A stretch of 8,917 nucleotides of DNA. Origin: Gammaproteobacteria bacterium. Its GTDB lineage: Bacteria; Pseudomonadota; Gammaproteobacteria; SZUA-229. Below the pieces are notes generated by a model. The model did not search any database. It was not told the DNA's origin and was given only the letters and a program-made list of their open reading frames with translations. Position numbers and translations under genes: made by a program. The stretch covers positions 1-8,917 of the forward strand of contig JALTRC010000469.1 in the NCBI GenBank assembly GCA_026998145.1, written 5' to 3'. Shown one piece after another: positions 1-6,272 of the stretch. The stretch's first letter is position 1. Every line of letters starts with the position of its first letter.

Positions 1-320
1 TTATGGCCTTTAAAGATGGCAAACAGGTAGCCGATTTATATAGCCAGAAGCGTAGCTATAATGCGGGTGGTATGCCCATGACCGAAGCGGGCATAGATGC
101 AGGCCTGTGGCGGGATTTATATGTGTCACTGGGTGAGCCTTTAGATGGTAAAGGGGCCTGGAGTGTGCGTCTGTATCACAAGCCGTTTATTCGCTGGATC
201 TGGCTGGGCACCATCTTTATGGCGCTGGGTGGATTGCTGGCGGTTACCGACCGGCGTTATCGTCAGAGTGTAAAGCTTAAATCTGAGAAGGCTGCCGTTG
301 CCGCAGCAGGAGCAGCATAA
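1..320 (+). CDS. ccmF: Cytochrome c heme lyase subunit CcmF, C-terminal end (partial)
   Basis: CcmF is the inner-membrane heme lyase core of System I cytochrome c maturation. It takes heme from holo-CcmE and, with CcmH, attaches it to apocytochrome c on the periplasmic side. Only about the last 106 residues are here; the reading frame is open at the left edge, so the gene starts upstream and the ATG at position 3 is internal. Visible family features are the periplasmic stretch with MTEAGIDAG and LWRDLYVSLGE, then KPFIRWIWLG leading into the last membrane helix (IWLGTIFMALGGLLAV) and the basic DRRYRQ end. The short Ala/Lys-rich tail is variable in the family. The stop codon overlaps the ccmG start by one base (TAATG), and an AGGAG ribosome-binding site for ccmG lies inside the ccmF end (308-312), so the two are translationally coupled. 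Confidence 0.95.
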   Translation, partial: MAFKDGKQVADLYSQKRSYNAGGMPMTEAGIDAGLWRDLYVSLGEPLDGKGAWSVRLYHKPFIRWIWLGTIFMALGGLLAVTDRRYRQSVKLKSEKAAVAAAGAA

Positions 321-850
321 TGGCGCGTTTTTTAGTTCCTTTAGGTTTTATTGTGCTGGTGGTTTTTCTGGGCATAGGTTTAACCCTCGACCCTAAAGAA
401 ATTCCTTCGCCTTTTATCAATAAGCCGGCGCCGGCATTTAGTTTGCCATCCTTGCAGAATGCTGAAATAAAGATTCAGCCGGAAGATTATAAAGGCCAGG
501 TATGGTTACTAAATGTGTGGGCAACCTGGTGTGTTGCCTGCCGGGCCGAGCATCAAATGCTGGTAGAAATTTCACGGCAGAATGTCGTGCCAATTATCGG
601 GTTAAATTATAAAGATGAATCAGCGCTGGCCATTCGCTGGCTGCAACAGCTGGGTAATCCATATAAAACAGTTGCGGTTGATGCCGATGGCCGGGTGGCG
701 ATTGATTATGGTGTTTATGGTGCGCCGGAAACTTTTATTATCGATAAAAAAGGCATTATTCGTTACAAGCATATTGGTCCGATTACGCCCCAGGCATGGC
801 AACAGAAAATATTGCCGCTGGTGCAACAGTTAAACGGTGAGGCTGGCTAA
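320..850 (+). CDS. ccmG: Thiol:disulfide interchange protein CcmG (DsbE)
   Basis: CcmG is a membrane-anchored periplasmic thioredoxin-like protein that passes electrons from DsbD to CcmH or apocytochrome c, keeping the heme-binding CXXCH cysteines reduced. At 176 aa it has the usual family length. Residues about 4-22 are a single N-terminal membrane anchor. The thioredoxin fold follows, with active site WATWCVAC (Cys71 and Cys74) and the cis-proline loop GAPETF (Pro136). The acidic, tightly specific region typical of CcmG rather than DsbA types is consistent with its place in the operon. AGGAG seven bases before the ATG supports this start. The start overlaps the ccmF stop and the stop overlaps the ccmH start, both as TAATG, so it is co-translated with its partners. 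The fold and motif are seen directly; the function follows from family and context. Confidence 0.96.
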   Translation: MARFLVPLGFIVLVVFLGIGLTLDPKEIPSPFINKPAPAFSLPSLQNAEIKIQPEDYKGQVWLLNVWATWCVACRAEHQMLVEISRQNVVPIIGLNYKDESALAIRWLQQLGNPYKTVAVDADGRVAIDYGVYGAPETFIIDKKGIIRYKHIGPITPQAWQQKILPLVQQLNGEAG

Positions 851-1305
851 TGAAATATTGTTCCCACCTATTGGCAGTTTTTTTAATGCTGCTTTTTATG
901 ACGAGCGCATCAGCCAAAATTGAGTCTCTGGAATTTGCCAACCCGCAAATGGAAAAAGATTATTTGCAACTGGTGCAGGAGCTGCGTTGTCTGGTTTGTC
1001 AGAATCAGAATCTGGCCGATTCCAATGCGGAGCTGGCCCAGGATCTACGCCATCAGGTTTATGAAATGCTCAATAAAGGCTCCAGCCGCAAGGAAATTGT
1101 GGACTATATGGTGGCCCGTTACGGTGATTTTGTGATGTATAAACCACCGGTTAAATCCACTACCTACCTGCTATGGTTTGGCCCGCTGGTACTACTGGTG
1201 CTGGCCATTATTGTTGTGTTTATGTTTATGCGTAAACAGAAAAAAGACACAGCAGAAGTGTCACAACAGGCGCAGGAAAAAGCACATCATTTACTGGATG
1301 ACTGA
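850..1305 (+). CDS. ccmH: Cytochrome c-type biogenesis protein CcmH (CycL-type, short form)
   Basis: CcmH is a periplasmic thiol reductase, anchored in the inner membrane, that acts with CcmG and CcmF to prepare and present the apocytochrome heme-binding site. The 151 aa show a signal peptide (residues 1-22, ending in SASA), the diagnostic motif LRCLVCQNQ with redox cysteines Cys47 and Cys50, the conserved NLADSNAELAQDLR helix, the YGDFV(M)YKPP segment, and a C-terminal membrane helix at about 107-127 followed by a basic, then charged, cytoplasmic tail. This is the short CcmH found where the TPR part is a separate gene (ccmI, next downstream) instead of the fused E. coli form. GAGG (839-842), seven bases before the ATG, is the ribosome-binding site, inside ccmG. 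A perfect 7-bp inverted repeat (1293-1299 with 1316-1322) straddles the stop codon. Confidence 0.96.
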   Translation: MKYCSHLLAVFLMLLFMTSASAKIESLEFANPQMEKDYLQLVQELRCLVCQNQNLADSNAELAQDLRHQVYEMLNKGSSRKEIVDYMVARYGDFVMYKPPVKSTTYLLWFGPLVLLVLAIIVVFMFMRKQKKDTAEVSQQAQEKAHHLLDD

Positions 1306-1346
1306 TTTTTAAATTATCCAGTCGAAAATAAAACAGAGAAAATTTT

Positions 1347-2612
1347 ATGTTGGAATTTGTTGTTAGTGTAAGTGTACTGGTTTTACTGGCGCTGTTATTT
1401 ATTGTGCCACCATTATTAAAGAAGCCGGATATTGATATTGAGCAGGACGAAAGTTTTGACGAACAGAATATTCGTATTGCCAAAGAGCGCATGGCCGAAT
1501 TAAAACAGGATCTGGAAAACGACAGAATTTCTCAGGATGTTTTTGACAAGGCCATTGAAGAGCTGGAAAAAAATCTGGCGCTGGATCTGTCCATTTCCGA
1601 GCAGAAAAAATCGTCACAGAATACGGCCCGGCCTTCAAAAATGACGGCCATTTTTCTGATTGCCATTGTACCGATAGCCGCTGTTTTAATTTATCTTCAG
1701 CTGGGCAATTATCAGAGCATTGAAGCGGGAAGCGGCCGTCTGGCAGATAAAAAAATTGGCGCACCTGGCGGCCCGCAAATGACCATGGAGGAAGCGGTTA
1801 ATAAATTGCGTGCCCGTCTTGAAGCCCAGCCTGAAAACCCCCAGGGCTGGTTTATGCTGGCACGCAGTTATGCGGCTCTTGAGCGTTATGGTGAAGCAGC
1901 GGATGCCTATAAAAAAACCATCGAGCTGGCCGGTGAAGACGCTGATTTATTACTGCGTTATGCGGACACCATGATAATGCGTGACGGTGGCCAGTTTACC
2001 CCGGAGGCGGTAGAGCTCATTCACAAATCCTTAAGCCTTGATCCTGAACACCCGCAGGCATTATGGCTGGCGGGCACGGCGGCCAGTTTGAATGGTGATA
2101 TCAAACAGGCGCTGAGCTACTGGTATAAACTCGACCCCATGTTGAACCAGAATATCGGCGCACAAACCGAGCTGCGTGGCATGATTAAAAAAGCCGAGCA
2201 GAAACTGAACGGGGATGAAGTTGCCGAGCTGAAAAAACAGATTAAACCGGCACAGAAAGCATCAGCCGGTGCCAGTATTCAGGTGAGTGTATCCCTGGAT
2301 GATGCATTAAAAGATAAAGTATCACCGACTGATACGGTATTTATTTTTGCTAAAGCATTGCAGGGGCCGCCTATGCCACTGGCAGCGGTTAAACAAACCG
2401 TTGCTGCACTGCCCTTGCAGCTTACCCTGAGTGATGCCATGGCGATGATGCCCAATATGAAGCTGTCCAGTTTCAAGCAGGTGAAAATTTCTGCGGTGAT
2501 TTCAAAGTCGGGGCGGCCGGGATTATCGCCGGGTGATTTTTATGGTGAGCAGTCACCGGTTGATGTGCAGAAAACGTCCAGTATCAGCATTGTGATTAAC
2601 AAGGTTAAGTAA
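1347..2612 (+). CDS. ccmI: Cytochrome c biogenesis factor CcmI (CycH), TPR apocytochrome chaperone
   Basis: CcmI is an inner-membrane protein whose periplasmic TPR domain binds the C-terminus of apocytochrome c and hands it to CcmF/CcmH. The 421 aa show two membrane helices (about 4-22 and 99-118) flanking a cytoplasmic loop with a charged coiled-coil-like stretch (about 40-85: AKERMAELKQDLE and FDKAIEELEKN). A periplasmic TPR region follows at about 150-265, for example GWFMLARSYAALERYGEAADAY and LWLAGTAASLNGDIKQAL. A C-terminal beta-rich domain (about 308-421), typical of gammaproteobacterial CcmI, contains VSVSLDDAL, VFIFAKALQGPPMPLA and SPGDFYGEQSPV. It is the last gene of the ccm operon, 41 bases after ccmH, with only a weak AGAG ribosome-binding site. 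A hairpin follows the stop codon, consistent with the operon ending here. Confidence 0.94.
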   Translation: MLEFVVSVSVLVLLALLFIVPPLLKKPDIDIEQDESFDEQNIRIAKERMAELKQDLENDRISQDVFDKAIEELEKNLALDLSISEQKKSSQNTARPSKMTAIFLIAIVPIAAVLIYLQLGNYQSIEAGSGRLADKKIGAPGGPQMTMEEAVNKLRARLEAQPENPQGWFMLARSYAALERYGEAADAYKKTIELAGEDADLLLRYADTMIMRDGGQFTPEAVELIHKSLSLDPEHPQALWLAGTAASLNGDIKQALSYWYKLDPMLNQNIGAQTELRGMIKKAEQKLNGDEVAELKKQIKPAQKASAGASIQVSVSLDDALKDKVSPTDTVFIFAKALQGPPMPLAAVKQTVAALPLQLTLSDAMAMMPNMKLSSFKQVKISAVISKSGRPGLSPGDFYGEQSPVDVQKTSSISIVINKVK

Positions 2613-2614
2613 GT

Positions 2615-2650
2615 CCTGGCGGCTAAAGTTTTTAGTCACCGGGATTTATA
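2615..2650 (+). terminator. Candidate intrinsic terminator of the ccm operon
   Basis: Two bases after the ccmI stop, 2615-2627 (CCTGGCGGCTAAA) pairs with 2631-2643 (TTTAGTCACCGGG) in 12 of 13 positions, counting G-U pairs, around a 3-base GTT loop. The downstream tract ATTTATAT is only partly T-rich, so it may be a weak Rho-independent terminator or an RNA-end-protecting stem. Its position directly behind the last ccm gene supports a termination role. Confidence 0.55.
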
Positions 2651-2700
2651 TGGCCGAGAATCAATGCCAGCAAGCTAACACATAAAATTCAACAGTGTTT

Positions 2701-2820
2701 GCTCCCCTCTTTAGCAAAGAGGGGTCGGGGGAGATTTGAAATTGTTCAAGTTAAAATACTGAATTTCAAAGCTGAAAGTTTTTAAATCCCCCTCATTCCC
2801 CCTTTTCAAAGGGGGGGCTT
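2701..2820. repeat. MITE-like palindromic element with two G/C hairpin ends
   Basis: About 120 bp are built as a large imperfect palindrome. The left end carries a perfect hairpin, CCCCTCTTT (2704-2712) and AAAGAGGGG (2716-2724), followed by GGGGGAGATTT. The right end carries AAATCCCCC, then a hairpin CCCCCTTT (2798-2805) and AAAGGGGG (2808-2815). The two ends are imperfect inverted copies of each other. A further perfect 9-bp inverted repeat lies inside: TTTGAAATT (2735-2743) and AATTTCAAA (2762-2770). No protein is encoded. Sequences of this kind (AAATCCCCCTC...CCCCCTTT-loop-AAAGGGGG) recur between genes in many proteobacteria and cyanobacteria, from memory, and fit a non-autonomous mobile or REP-like repeat. 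It may also end ccm transcripts. That it is repeated in this genome is inference. Confidence 0.65.
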
Positions 2821-2884
2821 ATCTGAAGCACGGAAATATTGTTAGCCATTAAGGTATGGAGCTAAAGGCATTTGACTTAATTGC

Positions 2885-2913
2885 TTGCAACTTACCCCCC
2901 AAGGCCGGATAAT
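2885..2913 (+). promoter_or_regulatory. Sigma-70 promoter of ffs with GC-rich discriminator
   Basis: A -35 box TTGCAA (2885-2890) and a -10 box GATAAT (2908-2913) are separated by exactly 17 bases. The -10 is followed by CCCCGCC, a GC-rich discriminator of the type found at stringently controlled rRNA, tRNA and ffs promoters. The expected transcription start is near 2920, which leaves a leader of about 28 bases before the mature 4.5S RNA. In E. coli the 4.5S precursor carries a similar leader that RNase P removes. Stringent control and processing are inferred. Confidence 0.6.
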
Positions 2914-2947
2914 CCCCGCCTCGTGAAAATCTTCACAACCGAGTTAT

Positions 2948-3060
2948 GGTGGCTCGTATGGGTTCCCTCGCGACGATTAGCTGTGAACTCCGCCAGGTCC
3001 GGAAGGAAGCAACGGTAGCAGTGACATCGGGCGCCGGGGTGTAGCTTGTACGGGTCGCCT
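2948..3060 (+). ncRNA. ffs: 4.5S signal recognition particle RNA (small bacterial type)
   Basis: This RNA binds Ffh to form the bacterial signal recognition particle, which targets nascent inner-membrane proteins to FtsY and the translocon. The nearly invariant Ffh-binding core CAGGTCCGGAAGGAAGCA lies at 2994-3011, with its GGAA tetraloop at 3001-3004, and the conserved GCCGGGGTGTAGC follows on the 3' side. The ends were set by pairing: GGTGGCTCGT (2948-2957) pairs along its whole length, with G-U pairs, with ACGGGTCGCC (3050-3059). This closes a single long hairpin of about 113 nt, close to the 114 nt of E. coli 4.5S RNA. There is no Alu domain, as expected for proteobacteria. The 3' end may extend a few bases into TCCTTTATTT, which could aid termination. 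A good promoter lies upstream. Confidence 0.95.
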
Positions 3061-3077
3061 CCTTTATTTAAAAGCAT

Positions 3078-3248
3078 AAGCTTTGTCGCAAAGACGCGGA
3101 GAACACAAAGGCTTTAAAGGAAAAGACTTCAGCTTCCTTAAAAAAGCATCATGTAGATCGGTTTGTGCTTCTCAAGCCGACAGATGCATCGTCTCCGGCC
3201 TTTAGCATATAAACACTTCGCGCCCTTTGCGCCTTCGCGTCAAAGCTT
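3078..3248. repeat. Inverted-repeat (MITE-like) element between ffs and dnaX
   Basis: The left end starts AAGCTTTGTCGCAAAGACGC (3078-3097). The reverse complement of the right end (3222-3248) starts AAGCTTTGACGCGAAGGCGC. The ends therefore match at 17 of the first 20 bases in inverted orientation, about 120 bp apart, and AT-rich TTTAAAA tracts continue outside both. The interior has no credible gene. The GCGCAAAGGCGC-type end motif is seen, from memory, as an intergenic repeat in many proteobacteria. It fills most of the space between ffs and dnaX, so the dnaX promoter must lie in its right end or in the 90 bases after it; TATAAA at 3282-3287 is a possible -10 box with no good -35. Confidence 0.55.
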
Positions 3249-3337
3249 TAAAAATCAGCCTTCCCTATGTCACACATGCTGTATAAACTCCCCATTCACA
3301 TGCTAAACTGCCGTCTTTTCCCGGATCAGAAAATCAC

Positions 3338-5002
3338 ATGAGCTATCAGGTACTGGCACGCAAATGGCGGCCGGCAAATTTCACCGAAATGGTGGGGCAG
3401 GACCATGTTCTACGGGCATTGATTAATGCCCTGGATGAGGACCGCCTGCACCACGCCTATTTATTTACCGGCACCCGGGGTGTGGGTAAAACCACCGTGG
3501 CGCGGATTTTTGCCAAGTCCCTGAACTGTGAAAAAGGGGTGACATCACAACCCTGCGGGGTGTGTTCCGCCTGTACGGAAATTGCCGAAGGCCGTTTTAT
3601 TGATCTGATTGAAGTGGATGCGGCATCCCGCACCAAGGTGGAAGACACCCGGGAGCTGCTGGAGAATGTGCAATATGCGCCCACCCGCGGTCGCTATAAG
3701 GTGTACCTGATAGACGAGGTGCACATGCTCTCCAGCCACAGTTTCAATGCGTTGTTGAAAACCCTGGAAGAGCCGCCGCCCCATGTAAAATTCCTGCTGG
3801 CAACCACCGATCCGCAAAAGTTGCCGGTGACTATTTTATCCCGCTGCTTGCAGTTTAATCTCAAGCGTATGCCATTGCCGCTGATTGAGCAGCATCTGCA
3901 ATATATTCTGCAACAGGAACAGATTGAATTTGATGCCCATGCCATCAAGTTGCTGGCTCACGGGGCGGATGGTTCCATGCGGGATGCCCTCAGTCTGCTG
4001 GATCAGGCCATTGCCTTTGGTGCCGGGAAACTTAACCGGGATGAAGTGCAGGCCATGCTGGGCGGCGTGTCCCGTGACCGGGTGTTGGGGATTTTAAAAG
4101 CCCTGATGGCATCCGATGCCCAGGCGCTGATGACAGAAATTCACGCCCTGGCGGAAATGACACCGGATTTTCAAAATGCCCTGGCTGATTTACTGGCATT
4201 GCTTCATCAAATTGCCCTGGCCCAGTTCAGCCCGGATGCGGTGGATGACAATCTGGTGGAGCGGGAAACCCTGCAACAGCTGGCGCAGCAAATATCCCCG
4301 GAAGATGTGCAGCTGTTTTATCAGATTGGCTTAATGGGGCGTAAAGACCTGCCACTGGCCCCTGACCCCCGTATTGGTTTTGAAATGGCCTTATTGCGTA
4401 TGCTGGCATTTAAACCGGCGGGCAGTAAAGCATCGGTGACACCTGCCGCGCCTGTACAAACTGCACCCGCCCCACAGACTACAACCGCTTCTCCGGCGGC
4501 GGCAGTGATGCAAGCTGCTCCGGTCACTACAGCGCCAGCAGAGCCACCACCCGCCAGCACAGCGTCACCAGCATCTGCTCCTACACCCGCGCAAGCACCA
4601 GCCAGTGCTTCATTAAGTCATTTTGAAAATGACTGGCGCGGATTGATCGATGCCTCCGGCATCAAGGGCATGATGAAGCAGGTGGCGGTTAACTGTGTGC
4701 TGCAAAAGCGCGAAGGTCCGGTGATGACGCTGATTCTGGATCAGCAATACGCCCAGCTGCTCACACCGAATTTGCAGGCTAAATTACAGGATGCTCTGAG
4801 CCAGTTTTTAAATGAAAAAATCAAACTGGAAATCAGTCTGGGTACATCCGATAAGGAAACCCCGGCCCAGACACAGGCTAAAAATGAAGCGGAAAAACAG
4901 CAATTGGCTGAACAGCTGATTGAGCAGGACCCGGTGGTGCAGGCATTAAAAGAAAACTTTAATGCACAGATAGTCCCTAACTCCGTAAGACCGATTGATT
5001 AG
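3338..5002 (+). CDS. dnaX: DNA polymerase III subunit tau (DnaX clamp loader)
   Basis: DnaX is the ATPase of the clamp loader. It opens and loads the beta clamp on DNA, and its C-terminal part ties the polymerase core and helicase into the replisome. Visible in the 554 aa: N-terminus MSYQVLARKWRP; Walker A GTRGVGKT (45-52); four zinc-binding cysteines C64, C73, C76 and C79; Walker B LIDEVH (124-129); the SRC motif S168-R169-C170 with the trans-acting arginine; and the collar domain to about 357. A low-complexity Ala/Pro/Thr linker (about 360-427) precedes the polymerase-binding tau C-terminal domain (about 428-554). It is shorter than E. coli tau (643 aa), mainly in the linker region. The start matches the family N-terminus, although the ribosome-binding site (GGA, 12 bases upstream) is poor. 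No A-AAA-AAG slippage site occurs in the linker. It leads the dnaX-ybaB-recR operon. Confidence 0.97.
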   Translation: MSYQVLARKWRPANFTEMVGQDHVLRALINALDEDRLHHAYLFTGTRGVGKTTVARIFAKSLNCEKGVTSQPCGVCSACTEIAEGRFIDLIEVDAASRTKVEDTRELLENVQYAPTRGRYKVYLIDEVHMLSSHSFNALLKTLEEPPPHVKFLLATTDPQKLPVTILSRCLQFNLKRMPLPLIEQHLQYILQQEQIEFDAHAIKLLAHGADGSMRDALSLLDQAIAFGAGKLNRDEVQAMLGGVSRDRVLGILKALMASDAQALMTEIHALAEMTPDFQNALADLLALLHQIALAQFSPDAVDDNLVERETLQQLAQQISPEDVQLFYQIGLMGRKDLPLAPDPRIGFEMALLRMLAFKPAGSKASVTPAAPVQTAPAPQTTTASPAAAVMQAAPVTTAPAEPPPASTASPASAPTPAQAPASASLSHFENDWRGLIDASGIKGMMKQVAVNCVLQKREGPVMTLILDQQYAQLLTPNLQAKLQDALSQFLNEKIKLEISLGTSDKETPAQTQAKNEAEKQQLAEQLIEQDPVVQALKENFNAQIVPNSVRPID

Positions 5003-5048
5003 TTCACAACTGTGAGCGTTTAACAAACAACAGACAAGAGGAATCATT

Positions 5049-5372
5049 ATGAAAGGTGGCATGGCCAATATGATGAAACAGGCGCAGAAGATGCAGGAAG
5101 ATATGCAGAAAGCGCAGGAAGAAATCGCCAATATGGAAGTCGAGGGCGTAGCCGGTGGTGGCATGGTAAAAGTTACCATGAATGGTCGCCATGAAGTGCG
5201 TCGGGTGTCTCTGGATGACAGCCTGATGGAAGACGATAAGGAAATGATTGAAGACCTGCTGGCGGCAGCGGTGAATGATGCGGTGCGCCGTATCGAGCAG
5301 CAGTCACAGGAAAAAATGTCCGGCGTAACCGCTGGCCTGAATCTGCCCGGTGGATTAAAACTGCCTTTTTAA
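5049..5372 (+). CDS. ybaB: YbaB/EbfC family nucleoid-associated protein
   Basis: This is a small dimeric DNA-binding protein that associates with the nucleoid; family members bind DNA and have been linked to gene regulation and repair. It has 107 aa, the normal length. It opens with a Met/Gln/Lys-rich helix (MMKQAQKMQEDMQKAQEEIANM), followed by the conserved beta segment VEGVAGGGMVKVTMNGRHEVRRVSLD and a long C-terminal helix (EMIEDLLAAAVNDAVRRIEQ), ending in the GLNLPGGLKLPF tail typical of gammaproteobacteria. AAGAGGA six bases before the ATG is a strong ribosome-binding site. It lies 46 bases after dnaX, and its stop overlaps the recR start (TAATG). The dnaX-ybaB-recR order is widely conserved in bacteria, which supports the call. 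Confidence 0.96.
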   Translation: MKGGMANMMKQAQKMQEDMQKAQEEIANMEVEGVAGGGMVKVTMNGRHEVRRVSLDDSLMEDDKEMIEDLLAAAVNDAVRRIEQQSQEKMSGVTAGLNLPGGLKLPF

Positions 5373-5971
5373 TGAGTCATTCACCTCTGCTATCACAACT
5401 CATTGATGCCCTGCGCTGCCTGCCCGGGGTCGGGCCTAAATCCGCCCAGCGTATGGCCTTTCATTTGCTGGAGCGGGATCGTCAGGGAGCGGCCAAACTG
5501 TCGCTGGTCATGAAAGAAGCCATGGAGCACATTGGTCATTGCAGCCAGTGCCGCACCCTGTCGGAAGATGAGCTGTGCCAGCACTGTGCCGACCCTGCCA
5601 AGGACAGGAGCTTATTGTGCGTGGTGGAAACACCGGCAGATGTCATGGCGCTGGATCAGGCGATCGGTTTTAAGGGCTTGTATTTTGTGCTGATGGGGCA
5701 TTTGTCGCCTTTAGATGGTATAGGCCCGAAGGAACTGGGGCTGGATCTATTGGAGGCTCGTTTGCAGCAGGGAGAAGTTAAGGAAATTATTCTTGCCACC
5801 AATCCTACCGTTGAGGGTGAAACCACAGCCCATTATATTTCGAAAATGGCCGGGGAATATGGTGTGCAGGCGAGTCGACTGGCCCATGGGATTCCTCTGG
5901 GTGGGGAGCTGGAATATATTGATGGGGGGACTTTGGCTCATGCGTTTAGTGGGCGGCAGCGGATGGGGTGA
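5372..5971 (+). CDS. recR: Recombination mediator protein RecR
   Basis: RecR acts with RecO (and RecF) to load RecA on SSB-coated single-stranded DNA at gaps in the RecFOR repair pathway. The 199 aa match the family length. In order: a helix-hairpin-helix at the N-terminus (LPGVGPKSAQR, 17-27); a Cys4 zinc finger C57, C60, C69 and C72; a Toprim domain beginning LLCVVETPAD (Glu86) with NPTVEGE at 144-150; and the C-terminal segment GIPLGGELEYIDGGTL. All key residues are present. The start codon overlaps the ybaB stop by one base, and no good ribosome-binding site lies close to it, so translation probably depends on coupling to ybaB. The last codons and the sequence after the stop are strikingly G/T-rich on this strand. 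Confidence 0.97.
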   Translation: MSHSPLLSQLIDALRCLPGVGPKSAQRMAFHLLERDRQGAAKLSLVMKEAMEHIGHCSQCRTLSEDELCQHCADPAKDRSLLCVVETPADVMALDQAIGFKGLYFVLMGHLSPLDGIGPKELGLDLLEARLQQGEVKEIILATNPTVEGETTAHYISKMAGEYGVQASRLAHGIPLGGELEYIDGGTLAHAFSGRQRMG

Positions 5972-6024
5972 GTTTTTGTGTTGGTGTTTGCTGATGCGGT
6001 TTGGCAAGGTTTGGTTTTGTGGTT

Positions 6025-6070
6025 TCGCCTGTTGGCGACCTACTTCTTTGCCAACAGCGGCAAAGAAGTA
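6025..6070. repeat. Two adjacent perfect hairpins after recR, part of a compound intergenic repeat
   Basis: TCGCC (6025-6029) and GGCGA (6034-6038) form a small hairpin. Directly after it, TACTTCTTTGCC (6041-6052) and GGCAAAGAAGTA (6059-6070) form a perfect 12-bp stem around a 6-base loop. There is no T-tract behind it on either strand, so it is not a standard intrinsic terminator, but it may end or protect the dnaX-ybaB-recR transcript. A TACTTCTTTGCC-type hairpin followed by AGCAAGAAAACGCCGCC is, from memory, a recurrent intergenic motif in gammaproteobacteria, and it continues into the palindrome at 6113-6211. Confidence 0.6.
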
Positions 6071-6112
6071 AGCAAGAAAACGCCGCCCTGGCATCCACAG
6101 CCCTGCGGGTTC

Positions 6113-6211
6113 CCTGAAATCAGCAAGTGCTGAATGGGGTCTGCGGAACTCGCCAAAAAGCAGGCTCAGACATCCGCAGCCCTTATCCATTCATCCCTTA
6201 CTGATTTCAGG
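6113..6211. repeat. 99-bp imperfect palindrome in the recR downstream region
   Basis: The 25-base arms 6113-6137 and 6187-6211 are inverted copies matching at 22 of 25 positions; the outer 11 (CCTGAAATCAG / CTGATTTCAGG) are perfect. Inside lies a second perfect pair, CTGCGGA (6141-6147) and TCCGCAG (6173-6179), leaving a central loop of about 25 bases. The frames across it show no recognisable protein family. With the hairpins at 6025-6070 it probably forms one mobile or structural repeat of roughly 190 bp. Its function is unknown. Confidence 0.6.
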
Positions 6212-6272
6212 CTGTTCCTGAGACGGGATAAAAGAGCCGCAAGATTCAGGAAAATAATAATTAGCAATTAAT

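Noticed and set aside
1399..1764. 121-codon - strand frame inside ccmI
   Set aside because: Antisense to a clear CcmI with membrane helices and TPRs; no promoter or domain support.
2872..2877. TTGACT as a -35 box for ffs
   Set aside because: It is 30 bases from the GATAAT -10, far outside the usual spacing; TTGCAA at 2885-2890 has the correct 17-base spacing.
2892..3077. 61-codon - strand frame across ffs
   Set aside because: It lies antisense to the 4.5S RNA gene, and its coding potential comes from a conserved RNA.
4811..4830. Six-A run in dnaX as a programmed frameshift site
   Set aside because: The reading phase (GAA AAA ATC) does not give an X-XXY-YYZ heptamer, and it lies in the tau C-terminal domain, too late for a gamma product.
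5747..6190. 147-codon open frame on the - strand overlapping the recR end and the following repeat
   Set aside because: It overlaps well-supported recR and the palindromes, and its translation is compositionally odd with no family motifs; it is a frame shadow.
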